The position numbers were made by a program, and so were the translations under genes. A DNA stretch of 64,000 nucleotides from NCBI GenBank assembly GCA_035530655.1, contig DATKUK010000103.1:1-64000 (forward strand), given 5' to 3'. The stretch is from DATKUK01 sp035530655 (lineage in GTDB: Bacteria; Planctomycetota; Phycisphaerae; UBA1845; DATKUK01). Positions 1 through 8,522 of the stretch are shown one piece after another; within the stretch, counting starts at the first letter, position 1; each line of letters begins with the position of its first letter. The notes under the pieces are model-generated. The model did not search any database and was not told where the DNA came from. It saw only the letters and a program-made list of their open reading frames with translations.

Positions 1-3000
1 GATTCACCGGAGTGACCGACTCGTCACCGCTGGAGCTGACCAGATCGAACGCCACCGTCGGATACACATCGTTGTCGTTGATCGTGTAGGTATGGACGGT
101 GTTGGTACCCAGAGTGGCGCCCGTCGGATCGCTCAGCGTCACCTCGATGGTCTCAGCCGGCTCGACCAGCCCATCGTCGACGACCGTAATGTCGACAGTC
201 TTACTCACGTCGTTGGGATCGAACGTCAGCGTGCCGGCCGCCAGGGTGTAGTCGTTCGGGTCCACAGCCGTGCCACCCGTGACCGCGTAGTCCACCGTCA
301 CCGTCTCGTCCGACGCGACACTGAGCGAAACGCTCAGATTCACCGGAGTGACCGACTCGTCTCCGCTCGAACTGACCGCGTCAAACTCCACCGTCGGAAG
401 CGGCTCGAACTCGGGCAGGGGCGAACCATTGTTCCACAACGGCGAGTCGGCGAACGCGAGGCCGTACGCGATCCTAAACCCGTATCCGTCCGGATCCATG
501 CCCAAGTCGTAGGCATCGACGCCTACGATCCCGGTCCCGAAATTCGGGTTCGGCGGGTCGTTCGGGTCGTTCGGGTCGCCGGCGTCAGCCGCGTCCCTCA
601 GCCTGCCGAGGAACGCCTTGACGCTTCTGAGCGGCATGCCGTCGTAACGGTTGTCGTTAGTCCTGCGACCGCCCATGTAAATCAAGTTGCCCTGGCCGTC
701 GAACTCGATATCGTTGAACGATTCCCACTGGACCAACGGATCGTAGCCTTGCGTCATCCACAAATCGCCGTCAGTCTGGAACTGGCCGATCCGAAGATCA
801 GGATCGTCCGTGCCGCCCACGAACGACGTATCGGCCAGAACCACAAAACCATTGGGGTCGATGATCACGTCCACGATCGCCAGATCCAAACCGTCGTCGA
901 ACGCGTCTCCGTCACCTTCGGCGCAGGCGATCCACAGACGCGTCACGTTGGCGGGCAGCGGATCGAGCGGCCAGTTTGGATCGTTCGGGTCGTACGCCAA
1001 CCCCGGATCGATCTCCACGTCGCCGGCGATGATCAGGCCCTTGACCATGCCGCCTGCCAGTTGGCTGGCTTCGTACTGGTACAGCTCCCCCAACGCGACC
1101 GGCACAAAATCATTCGGGTCGTGTGAGTTTGGATCTGCGCCTACATTGGTCCGCTGCGTCAGGGCGTTCAGGTCGATGGTCTGCAGCGTCCCGTCCGGCT
1201 GGTACACGTCGATATACGCCTTGCTGACCCACGGATCATTCGGATCCTGAAGGGCGGGGATGTTGTAAACGCCCGCCTCGGTTACCGAGTAACTCACGTC
1301 GAAGGCGCCGGCCGTATCGTCGCCCGGGTCCTGGGCCAGGCTGGCCCATTGACCGTCCGGATCCATTGCCGTAATCGTCAACGGAACCCCGATGTTCGCT
1401 TCGCCGGCGGGATCCGCCGTGCACCACACCCAGTCGCCTACCGCCACGGGCGTGGTGTTCGGATCGCCGAACAAGTTCCAGTAGGTCCTTAAAGGAGGAC
1501 CATTCGGATCGTTAGGATCAGGAACGTCGGTCTTGTCCTCGTCGGCCACGTAGATGTAGTTGCCGTACATGGGCTGTTCCGGGGCGAACCAAGGCTGGTA
1601 AGGCTCGTCTTCAGGGAGCAACGGGACGCCGCCGCCGGCGCCGTTCCACACCTCCCCCGCCGTACCCTTGTACTTGAACCCGCCAATAACCAAACCGCTC
1701 TCTGTCTCGATCCGGTTGCTGACGGCATACACACGGCCGCCCTTGTCGACGGCCAGGCCCGTGTAATGCCGATCCGTCACGACCGGTTCGAGGTTGTTCG
1801 AGTCGTTCGGGTCGGCTGCATTGAACAGCTCCACCGATGAGATGGCCACTGCCTCCCACGTGGGCGGGACGTACGGCAGCCAATTCGGGTCGTTCGGATC
1901 GAGGTAATTCGGGTCCTCCGGATCGGTCGGAGTGCCCGGCTGGCCCGGATCGGTCTGGTTGACATCACCAAGAACCGGACCGCCGAGAGAGGCGGGCGTA
2001 GCGTAGGTGCCGCCACCGGTGTAGAGCGGGAAGAAATTGTACGTCGACTCGACAAACTTCGCCCCGCCGTTGCCCAGACGCGTGCCCGCCGTCGGCTGGC
2101 CCGCGGCACGCTTCCAGCCCAACGGATTCGCGGCCGTCAACTTGTAGATGCGGCCATCATACGTCGCGGTGTAGACCGAATTCTCGTCCTCACCGTAGAA
2201 CGCCACAAGGTCCACAACGGTGAGCTGTTCGTTCTCCGCGCCGGGCTGATATTGGCTCTGCGTATAGATGACCGGCGTGCTCGGGAACGGACCTCTGTTA
2301 TAGCCGACATACTTGTCGAACGGCACGAAGTTGCCGGGCGGGGAGTTGTACGTGATGTAGTGGTACCCATAGTTCGGATCGTTCGGATCCCGCGTGCCAT
2401 ACCAGTAGGTGGAAAGGCCCGCCGTCGCCGAGTCGGCAATCTGGAGCTTGCCCGTCAGGGCGCCGCCCGTCCACGCCCAGTCACACGGCCCCGGGGCGGG
2501 CAGGAAAGACGGCAGCGGCTCCGGGTAGGTCTGCATGGCGACGTTGGGCCGATTCGCCACCAGAAACGACAGGAAGCCGCTGTAGACCATCATGCCTTCA
2601 TACTGATCGTCCGTGAAGCCGATGGTGGGAAAAAGCGAGGCCGTGTTGGGGTCTCCCGGGGTCACGTCGAACCAGGTGTCGCGAAACTCGATCTGATAGA
2701 GCCCCGGCATCGAGCCGGCAGCACCGGCCCCGCCCAACACCAGGAACGTATCCTCGTCCCAACGCACCAACCCGCGGCCGCTGCGCGTAATGTCCTGGTA
2801 CCAGCCGCCGTAGCCGCCGGTGGCGAGCTTCTCATACTCATCAAGCGGATCGTCCCAGTGGGCACGCTCGTCGCTCGAGGGGAGGCTCATGGGGGTGCCA
2901 TTGGGGTCACGCGGGCCCACACGGTTCTCCCAGCTTGCCGTAGACCACGCGCTGACGCCGGTGTTGGGGTCGTTCGGATCGGTCTGTGGCGCACCCCAGT

Positions 3001-3223
3001 TGACCACACAATAGCTGACACCCACCGAGCCTTCCTTGGTGTAATTCTTGTCGTTCAAGCCGACCACGGCCGTGTCAACCAGGGTCCACTGCCACGGGTC
3101 GCCAGTGTTCCGCATGTCGCCTATGAACAGGAGGCCGCTGCCTTCCACTGCCTGACCCGCGCCGGCCGGCACGGCGACCGCCGCCGTCAAGCCCAGTGCC
3201 ATTAACCAACAAAGCTTTCTCAT
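1..3223 (-). CDS. Large exported Calx-beta repeat protein, C-terminus beyond left edge
   Basis: The reading frame is open from the ATG at 3223 to the window edge (about 1074 codons, no stop), so the gene is incomplete at its 3' end. An AAGGAGG ribosome site precedes the ATG by a few bases. Residues 1-22 form a signal peptide (MRKLCWLMALGLTAAVAVPA). The following ~900 residues look like a beta-rich, propeller-like region with phrases such as VYTATYDGRIYKLTA. The last part holds one full Calx-beta domain (EFDAVSSSGDESVTPVNL to YTINDND) and the start of a second nearly identical one at the edge. Short DPNDPN-type insertions are scattered through the whole protein. It is probably a secreted or surface protein with calcium-binding repeats; the exact role is unknown. 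Confidence 0.85.
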   Translation of the reverse strand, partial: MRKLCWLMALGLTAAVAVPAGAGQAVEGSGLLFIGDMRNTGDPWQWTLVDTAVVGLNDKNYTKEGSVGVSYCVVNWGAPQTDPNDPNTGVSAWSTASWENRVGPRDPNGTPMSLPSSDERAHWDDPLDEYEKLATGGYGGWYQDITRSGRGLVRWDEDTFLVLGGAGAAGSMPGLYQIEFRDTWFDVTPGDPNTASLFPTIGFTDDQYEGMMVYSGFLSFLVANRPNVAMQTYPEPLPSFLPAPGPCDWAWTGGALTGKLQIADSATAGLSTYWYGTRDPNDPNYGYHYITYNSPPGNFVPFDKYVGYNRGPFPSTPVIYTQSQYQPGAENEQLTVVDLVAFYGEDENSVYTATYDGRIYKLTAANPLGWKRAAGQPTAGTRLGNGGAKFVESTYNFFPLYTGGGTYATPASLGGPVLGDVNQTDPGQPGTPTDPEDPNYLDPNDPNWLPYVPPTWEAVAISSVELFNAADPNDSNNLEPVVTDRHYTGLAVDKGGRVYAVSNRIETESGLVIGGFKYKGTAGEVWNGAGGGVPLLPEDEPYQPWFAPEQPMYGNYIYVADEDKTDVPDPNDPNGPPLRTYWNLFGDPNTTPVAVGDWVWCTADPAGEANIGVPLTITAMDPDGQWASLAQDPGDDTAGAFDVSYSVTEAGVYNIPALQDPNDPWVSKAYIDVYQPDGTLQTIDLNALTQRTNVGADPNSHDPNDFVPVALGELYQYEASQLAGGMVKGLIIAGDVEIDPGLAYDPNDPNWPLDPLPANVTRLWIACAEGDGDAFDDGLDLAIVDVIIDPNGFVVLADTSFVGGTDDPDLRIGQFQTDGDLWMTQGYDPLVQWESFNDIEFDGQGNLIYMGGRRTNDNRYDGMPLRSVKAFLGRLRDAADAGDPNDPNDPPNPNFGTGIVGVDAYDLGMDPDGYGFRIAYGLAFADSPLWNNGSPLPEFEPLPTVEFDAVSSSGDESVTPVNLSVSLSVASDETVTVDYAVTGGTAVDPNDYTLAAGTLTFDPNDVSKTVDITVVDDGLVEPAETIEVTLSDPTGATLGTNTVHTYTINDNDVYPTVAFDLVSSSGDESVTPVN

Positions 3224-4120
3224 ACCCGTTCCTCCTTACCAGATAAGGACTATACCCGGAAAAATGTTCCGCGGAGCAGCCATTGGGGGCCTCAGGGCAA
3301 CCCTCCGTCACACCCGGGCGTCTCCAGAGTTCACCGTAACTGCTTGCCGCAAAGCCACTTACACTTTCTAACCGATCTGTCCCTCGTCCTGCCGGGCATC
3401 GCACGCCCAGCCGCATGTCTACAGCCGCAAAACTCCTGCCAAGCAGCCACTCCCGCCCCAATGCCTCCCTCAAGTACGCTAACGTGCTTCAAAATAAGCA
3501 CTTAAATCGACTCCCGGGCACATGTGACTCTACGCCATATGTAGCGATTATGCGGGCTTGTCCGCCGCTGCCAACGCCCGTGCTGTGCTGCACGCGCCCC
3601 CTCGCGCCGTTAGAGCCCCACCGCACGGGGCACCTGCAGCGACTCCGGCAGCCGGCAGCGCGCCTGCCAGGCGTGTCGCCTCGTTTGGCCAAGCGGGGCT
3701 GCCTGTCGCTGATGAGCGGACCTTGTTACGGCCACGCAGTACCTGTGGCAATCCGGCCCGCGCCCGGCGCAGACCGCACAGGTGGTCCGGCCGACCAGGT
3801 CCGCGCATCAGTCACGGCCGGGCCTTTGCACCCGGCGGCCAGTAAACACGTTCGCCAGGGGCTGTTGCTCTTGTGCATCGGCACGGCCCAGCGCGCGCCG
3901 GCGAGACAACCGCCCGCCGATAACAATGTATCCTCCGGCTCCTGACGGCGCCGACGCATCCGACCTTGACGGCCAATCCCTGCGCGAATAGCTTGCGCAT
4001 TGCAGCGGGCACGCCGTGCCTGACTGCAATTGATGCTCCGGTGGCGAGCCAGGACCGCAGGCACTGTTGAGACTCTTTCAGCACAGCCATCGCACCATCG
4101 AGGCAGTCAACCGATTCGTC
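3224..4120. other. Gene-free stretch between exported protein and tRNA-Arg
   Basis: About 900 bases hold no convincing gene: the open frames on both strands have random-looking composition and no family motif or good ribosome site. I saw no RNase P, SRP, tmRNA or 6S landmarks. The only ordered element is the inverted repeat at 3484-3501. The right half of the stretch is rich in GC and contains short hairpins only. The 200 bases next to 3223 should contain the promoter of the exported protein gene, but no clear -35/-10 pair is visible. Confidence 0.5.
3484..3501. repeat. Inverted repeat GTGCTT-N6-AAGCAC
   Basis: The arms GTGCTT and AAGCAC are perfect and are separated by CAAAAT. It lies about 260 bases upstream of the start of the large exported protein gene and could be an operator or a small hairpin. 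The core TTCAAAATAAG recurs at 60987-60997 in the second sigma-54 control region. Confidence 0.35.
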
Positions 4121-4194
4121 GCGCTCGTAGCTCAGCAGGATAGAGCGTCGGTTTCCTAAACCGAAGGTCGCAGGTTCGAGTCCTGCCGGGCGCG
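4121..4194 (+). tRNA. tRNA-Arg, anticodon CCT
   Basis: The 74-nt cloverleaf has acceptor strands GCGCTCG (4121-4127) and CGGGCGC (4187-4193), pairing with one T-G wobble, and a G discriminator. The anticodon stem TCGGT/ACCGA encloses the loop TTCCTAA, giving CCT, which reads AGG. The T arm is GCAGG-TTCGAGT-CCTGC. No CCA is encoded. There is no second tRNA nearby. Confidence 0.95.
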
Positions 4195-4303
4195 TTCGGC
4201 TCTTCATCGTTGGCATGCGATTGTGTCGCGATCGACGGACAACCGGTCGTTCTGAGCGTCAAACGCCCACCGCCAACGGCCTCTAATAGCGTGCAGAAGT
4301 GCG

Positions 4304-4582
4304 TCAGTGAATCTCGCCGTCGGCGGGTGCGTTGCACACCAAGTGTATCGCATGGCAGTCGCCGCACTCCCGGACCGAATGGTTTCTGGCAAAGCTCTTC
4401 CAGTGACGGCGCTGCTGCGGGGTAAGAATTCCCGTTCCCTTGCACAACGGACACGCACTATCCAGCGCGGCCAGGATCGCCGAGCGTATGAACTCGGAAC
4501 GATTCGAGATTCCCCGCATGGCTTTTGCCAGCGCCGCATCCGCCTTGAACGTGATGATTTCCTGCTTGGTTGACCGGGCCAT
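4304..4582 (-). CDS. Ribbon-helix-helix/zinc-ribbon small regulator
   Basis: The 92-residue protein has an N-terminal CopG/Arc-like ribbon-helix-helix segment (residues 6-40, ending in the typical SNRSEFIRSAI helix), followed by a four-cysteine zinc-ribbon-like region (C44-x2-C47 and C73-x2-C76). A GGAGG ribosome site lies 6 bases upstream of the ATG. Family members with the ribbon-helix-helix fold bind DNA as dimers at short repeats, and a direct repeat of TAATAC lies inside the predicted promoter at 4615-4644. A dimeric, possibly metal-responsive autorepressor is the best reading; the ligand is unknown. No neighbour gives a clear target. Confidence 0.75.
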   Translation of the reverse strand: MARSTKQEIITFKADAALAKAMRGISNRSEFIRSAILAALDSACPLCKGTGILTPQQRRHWKSFARNHSVRECGDCHAIHLVCNAPADGEIH

Positions 4583-4614
4583 CGACCGCCTCCGATTCGC
4601 GTTGCAGCGCCCAC

Positions 4615-4644
4615 ATCGTATTATTTTGTATTACCGACTGTCAA
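4615..4644 (-). promoter_or_regulatory. Sigma-70-type promoter with overlapping TAATAC direct repeat
   Basis: On the minus strand TTGACA (4644-4639) is followed after 18 bases by TACGAT (4620-4615). Inside the spacer and -10 lie two TAATAC copies (4633-4628 and 4623-4618) exactly 10 bp apart, i.e. one helical turn. A regulator binding both copies would block the promoter of the ribbon-helix-helix gene that starts at 4582. Confidence 0.5.
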
Positions 4645-4746
4645 GAGGTGTTGCTCGGCATCGCCCGGCGCACACGAGGGTGGTTGCCGGGGCGCGGCCG
4701 TCGGCATGCTGCTCGCCCGCGTCGGACGGCGTCGACGCCGCGCGAA

Positions 4747-5208
4747 CTAGGGCGCTACGCTGAGGCTGAGATATTCCATTCGCGGGTACTTCGGGCCGGC
4801 GACGTCGACTTCGAACTGACCGTCGGCGGTGAAGGTCCGCGCGATCGATCGGGCATTCAGGCAGTTGGAGCCCTCGGCCCACTGATAGGTCACCGTCAGC
4901 GGCGAGCGGTACCGCTCGGCGGCCACGAACACGGTGTTCTTGCCCGGCACGAAATTGGGCAGCGAAAAGCGGTTGAGCTGGAAATGGCTGATCGACACCA
5001 GGTCGGCGATGGCCGCGCCGCCTGACATGTCGAGCTTCAGCCAATAGCCGTCGAAGCTGCCGTTGACTTCGTCGACGAAGACCGCTTGGAGTTCGTTGTC
5101 GACGGACGTAAGCGCCACCGGCTGCCACGTCTTGCCGCGATCCGTGCTGACCGCAGCCGAGACGGTTCCAGCCGCCCGTGAAGTGAGACGTCCATCGAGT
5201 TCGCGCGG
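4747..5208 (-). pseudogene. C-terminal fragment of an exported sialidase-like/transglutaminase-type protein
   Basis: The frame is open from the base after the stop codon of the upstream gene (5209) down to a TAG at 4747. It encodes AAVSTDRGKTWQPV and about 130 more residues of beta-sandwich type, with no signal peptide and no good start: the only candidate, GTG at 5118, has no ribosome site. The same layout (a STDxGKTW phrase, then a domain with NTVFVAAERYRSPLTVTY) occurs in the C-terminal half of the exported protein at 22450-24444. This looks like the tail of a deleted paralogue, left after a deletion that joined it to the neighbouring gene. Confidence 0.5.
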
Positions 5209-8200
5209 TCAGAGATACTGCACCACACAGGGAAACAGCGTCTCCAGCAGGTCGGTCGTCGAGGCGTTGAGCATGGGTGAGATGGTTACCTGCGTCTGGA
5301 GCGACTCCTCGAACGGGGTAGCCAGGCCCATGGCGATCCGCTCGACGGCTGTCTGGTCGCCGCAGATCGCGAGCGTCGGCTGCGTCGGCCGGCGGCTCGT
5401 GACGGTCACCCGGCCGTGCCGGAAACGCAAACACGCCCGCAACCGTTGCCCGTCGATCCAGACGCTGCCGGTCCAGCCGGCAAATACGGCGTTGGCCGCC
5501 AGGCGCTTCTCCAACGCATCGGCAGTTTCCGTGAAGTACCGCGCAAGGTCATTGACCCGTCGCTGCTCGACGAGCCCCTCTCGCCTCAGGCCGTAGCCGC
5601 AGTGGCGCAGAAGGGATCGAGTAAAGCTGTCGTCGACCGTTCCACGAGGCAGCCAGCGATTCGTCTCTATGGACTTCACCTGGCGCCTCCACATCGCCTT
5701 GTGCAGCGCCGACAGAAGCGCCTCGCCCGTTCGCTCGCGACGCTTGCGATCGTCCTTCCGTTCGTCCTCTGCCAGCTTGGCGACAGCGAGATGGTCCAGC
5801 ACAGCGTTGCCGCGCTGCCGGCTAGCCAATGCCAGTCCGACCAGTCGTCGGCCGTCGAAGGCGCCGTAGGCCGCAGCCGAGGCGGGCAATTGAGAAAGCC
5901 TGATCCGCGCGTGCGGCCGGTCGGCCACGTACTCATTGAGCATTTCGCCGGCCGCAGCCAGATCGCTGCGAGTCAGGCGGCGAATGGTGATGCCTCGCGG
6001 CGGGCGGCGGTTTGGCTCACCGTGCAGCTTGCGGTGGAAGGTGTGGTGCACCGTATAGTCGATCAGGCCCCATCCGCGATACAACGTGTGGGCCACGTTG
6101 CGCGTGCCCGTGTGCAGACTGGTGGCGGCACAGGTCCTGTGCCATCGATGGTCGAGCGCCGCAGCGAAGCTAAGGCGGGCCAGTCCCCGTCGACGCCAGT
6201 GCGGATCGGTGTGCACCCAGGCCACGTAGTAATCCGAGTAGTAGGCCCCGTGGCCCGCCGGGGCAAACTGCGGCAGGCAGAACGTGTTGGCCGTCTCGTA
6301 TCCGTCCACGACGGAGAACGCTTTCACATACCCATCCTGCACCACTTTCATACGGCAGCCATCAAGATTCTCGAACGCGAACCGATCCGCCCGCCGATCG
6401 CCCGCCAGGCGCAGGGCGTAGCCCGCGCTGAGTTGGAACCGCACGTCCTGCTTACCTGCCAGCTTGACCAGCACGTCGGCGGCGCGCTTGTCGAACGCCT
6501 CGAACACCAGCGTCAGGGCCGAGATAGCCGCCAGGCCCGAATCGGCGTGACGCAGCCATCGGCGAAGCCTCGCGATCCCTCGCTGGTCTTTGGCTTGTGC
6601 CAGATGGGCAGCGGTGGGCACGGCGAGGGTCAATCGCGTCGACTTGGCGAGCCGGGCGCACGTATCGAGACTGCGCTTGTCGCGCTTCAGCCGCCCAGCC
6701 AGACAGCACAGTGCATCGAATCGGTCCGACGCGGTCTCGGTCGGATCGAGCAGCAGTTTGCGGACCGCTCGGCTCTGCGCCGCTTTAAGCCGATCGGAGT
6801 TCGGCGGCGCCAGCGGAATTCGGCGCAACGTATGGCCCTGCGACTCCAGCCAGTCATAGGCCCGCTCGCCCACCGCCCTGGCCAGGTAGTACGCCCAAAG
6901 GTCGAAGCGGCTGTAGACGCGGTGTTCGATGCTCTCGCCGAAGTCCTTGCGCGGCACGGCTCGGGCAAATTTCCGCAATACATCGTCGCCGAACTCGGCT
7001 GCCACATCGGTCCAGAGACGCAGGCTCTGCTTGGGGATGTCGGCCTCGCTGTAGGCTCGACCCAGGTCGACCCGCTTACCGCCGGCACACGCAGCCTCAA
7101 GCTGTTGGGCATACTTCTCATGCCCCAGCCTGCGCAACACGTGCAGGGCGAAGCCGCGGGCCATCGGCACGGGCAGGCCCGGCAGGTCGCGCGGGAAGAA
7201 GAACACCCACGCCACAAGGCCCGCCAGCGAGGCCACGATGGAAGCGTCGGACGCATCGACGCCAACGTGCCACGACGGCTCCTGCTCAGGCATGGTCCGG
7301 TCGGGCCACGCGCCGACGCCCGGCTCAAGGTGGATATGCCACGTTTTCGGTGGCTTTGCCGGCCGACGGATACGAAACACCTCGGCCAACACTTGCGTGA
7401 CGAGACGGTGGACACGGTCGGCGTGTCGGTGCGTGGCGGCCGAGTAGTGCAGCACGATATCGCCGCGCTTCGATCGCTGCGACGCCGGCCAGACGCATTC
7501 GACGGGACGCCGGGCCGGTGTTCGCCGCCCGGGCACGATGGGCATCAACCAATGGGCGGCCGACCACGTCCACGGCCTCCACCCACTTTCGACACCCCAT
7601 AGGCCCAGGTCGTTACAGGCCATTACTCGGCCGAGCCCATGGCGGGCGGTGGCGATCACCGGGTCGCCCGAGCGCTTGGCGCGCATCAAGACGCGTGCGC
7701 CGGGCGGGACGGTCAGCGGGCCGGGGCGTCCCAATCCGATCTCGCCCAATTTCAGGCCCACCGTCTTGCCCGCCTGTGTAAGTGCAAGCCGTGCGCGATC
7801 GAAGCCGCAACAGCCGTGCACGTCGGCCGGCAGGTCAGAGGCAGAAAGGAACCCAAAGCCGAACAATCTGGCGAGGGCGTTCACCGCCAGCGCGTCTACA
7901 GGGCGACCGGTTTTCTGCTCGAACGCGCCCGAACAGGCGGCCAGCAGCAGACTCCCGCCGCGTCGGACGAACGTCTGGACAGCTTTTTTCTCGGCGGGGG
8001 TGTACGGCATCGTACCATTGCCGCAGATCGCCAGAATGTCGTAGCCAGCCAGTCGTCCGGCGGTCAGACGCACCCGGCTGTCGGTCGTGCGAAACACGTC
8101 GTCAGGCCTGAGACACACCAGATTGGCGCCCGTGCACGCATCGCGCGAGCGGTCGACCAGCACCGCCACGGGTGTCGTACCGAGGATTCTGTCTATCGCG

Positions 8201-8220
8201 CTGGTCCGCCGTGCAGCCAT
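5209..8220 (-). CDS. Multi-domain fusion: amidotransferase-like, HEAT-like, two GNAT-like and SCP2-like regions
   Basis: The 1003-residue protein has no signal peptide and starts behind a GAGGTG site. Residues 1-220 resemble a class-I glutamine-amidotransferase-like/ThuA-like domain (YDILAICGNGTMPYTPAE, RRGGSLLLAACSGAF). Residues about 330-420 resemble a zincin-peptidase scaffold without an HExxH motif. Residues 470-620 are helical, HEAT-like. A GNAT acetyltransferase motif follows at about 675 (WRRRGLARLSFAAALDH), a second GNAT-like unit at 744-880, and an SCP2-like lipid/sterol-carrier end at 895-1003, as in Eis-type acetyltransferases. The function is unknown; acetylation of an amine substrate is the best guess for the C-terminal half. 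The stop codon abuts a foreign gene fragment, so the last residues may not be original. Confidence 0.7.
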   Translation of the reverse strand: MAARRTSAIDRILGTTPVAVLVDRSRDACTGANLVCLRPDDVFRTTDSRVRLTAGRLAGYDILAICGNGTMPYTPAEKKAVQTFVRRGGSLLLAACSGAFEQKTGRPVDALAVNALARLFGFGFLSASDLPADVHGCCGFDRARLALTQAGKTVGLKLGEIGLGRPGPLTVPPGARVLMRAKRSGDPVIATARHGLGRVMACNDLGLWGVESGWRPWTWSAAHWLMPIVPGRRTPARRPVECVWPASQRSKRGDIVLHYSAATHRHADRVHRLVTQVLAEVFRIRRPAKPPKTWHIHLEPGVGAWPDRTMPEQEPSWHVGVDASDASIVASLAGLVAWVFFFPRDLPGLPVPMARGFALHVLRRLGHEKYAQQLEAACAGGKRVDLGRAYSEADIPKQSLRLWTDVAAEFGDDVLRKFARAVPRKDFGESIEHRVYSRFDLWAYYLARAVGERAYDWLESQGHTLRRIPLAPPNSDRLKAAQSRAVRKLLLDPTETASDRFDALCCLAGRLKRDKRSLDTCARLAKSTRLTLAVPTAAHLAQAKDQRGIARLRRWLRHADSGLAAISALTLVFEAFDKRAADVLVKLAGKQDVRFQLSAGYALRLAGDRRADRFAFENLDGCRMKVVQDGYVKAFSVVDGYETANTFCLPQFAPAGHGAYYSDYYVAWVHTDPHWRRRGLARLSFAAALDHRWHRTCAATSLHTGTRNVAHTLYRGWGLIDYTVHHTFHRKLHGEPNRRPPRGITIRRLTRSDLAAAGEMLNEYVADRPHARIRLSQLPASAAAYGAFDGRRLVGLALASRQRGNAVLDHLAVAKLAEDERKDDRKRRERTGEALLSALHKAMWRRQVKSIETNRWLPRGTVDDSFTRSLLRHCGYGLRREGLVEQRRVNDLARYFTETADALEKRLAANAVFAGWTGSVWIDGQRLRACLRFRHGRVTVTSRRPTQPTLAICGDQTAVERIAMGLATPFEESLQTQVTISPMLNASTTDLLETLFPCVVQYL

Positions 8221-8522
8221 AACACGTCACCTCAACACTCAAGTATGCGTAAAGAAGCCGCATGATCGGCTGTGTGTGCCGCCCTTTCAAGCAGATATTT
8301 GTGAATCCCTTTTGCGTCTTTACACAAAGTCAGGCGACGTGCCAGACGCCCTCTGTCGTGTTGTTTGCCCTTCGGCAGCTCATTGACGGGGCTTCTCCTG
8401 GAGCAACCGATTCGTTAGGCTTTGCCGCCGCAACCGTAGCGTGCGGGTCAGCCGGTGTCGACGTTCAGCCAGACGGCACACAGCGGAGTGGCCGACGAGC
8501 AAATGCAAGGAGTCATGCAACG
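8221..8522. other. Divergent intergenic region
   Basis: These 302 bases separate two divergent genes and should hold both promoters. A TTGACG at 8391 with a weak downstream -10 is the only candidate for the plus-strand gene. An open frame joined to the plus-strand gene runs through here from 8262, but its residues are unlike any domain and the ribosome site sits at 8507, so it is not coding. Confidence 0.4.

Noticed and set aside
3415..3945. 176-codon plus-strand frame in the first gene-free stretch
   Set aside because: Random composition, no ribosome site and no recognised motif.
4107..4454. Minus-strand frame over the tRNA-Arg ending in a PGRTRTCDLRFRKP-like string
   Set aside because: This string is the well-known false translation antisense to a tRNA gene.
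5416..7602. 728-codon plus-strand open frame inside the 1003-residue gene
   Set aside because: It is antisense to a longer frame with GNAT and amidotransferase-like motifs, and has no motif or start site of its own.
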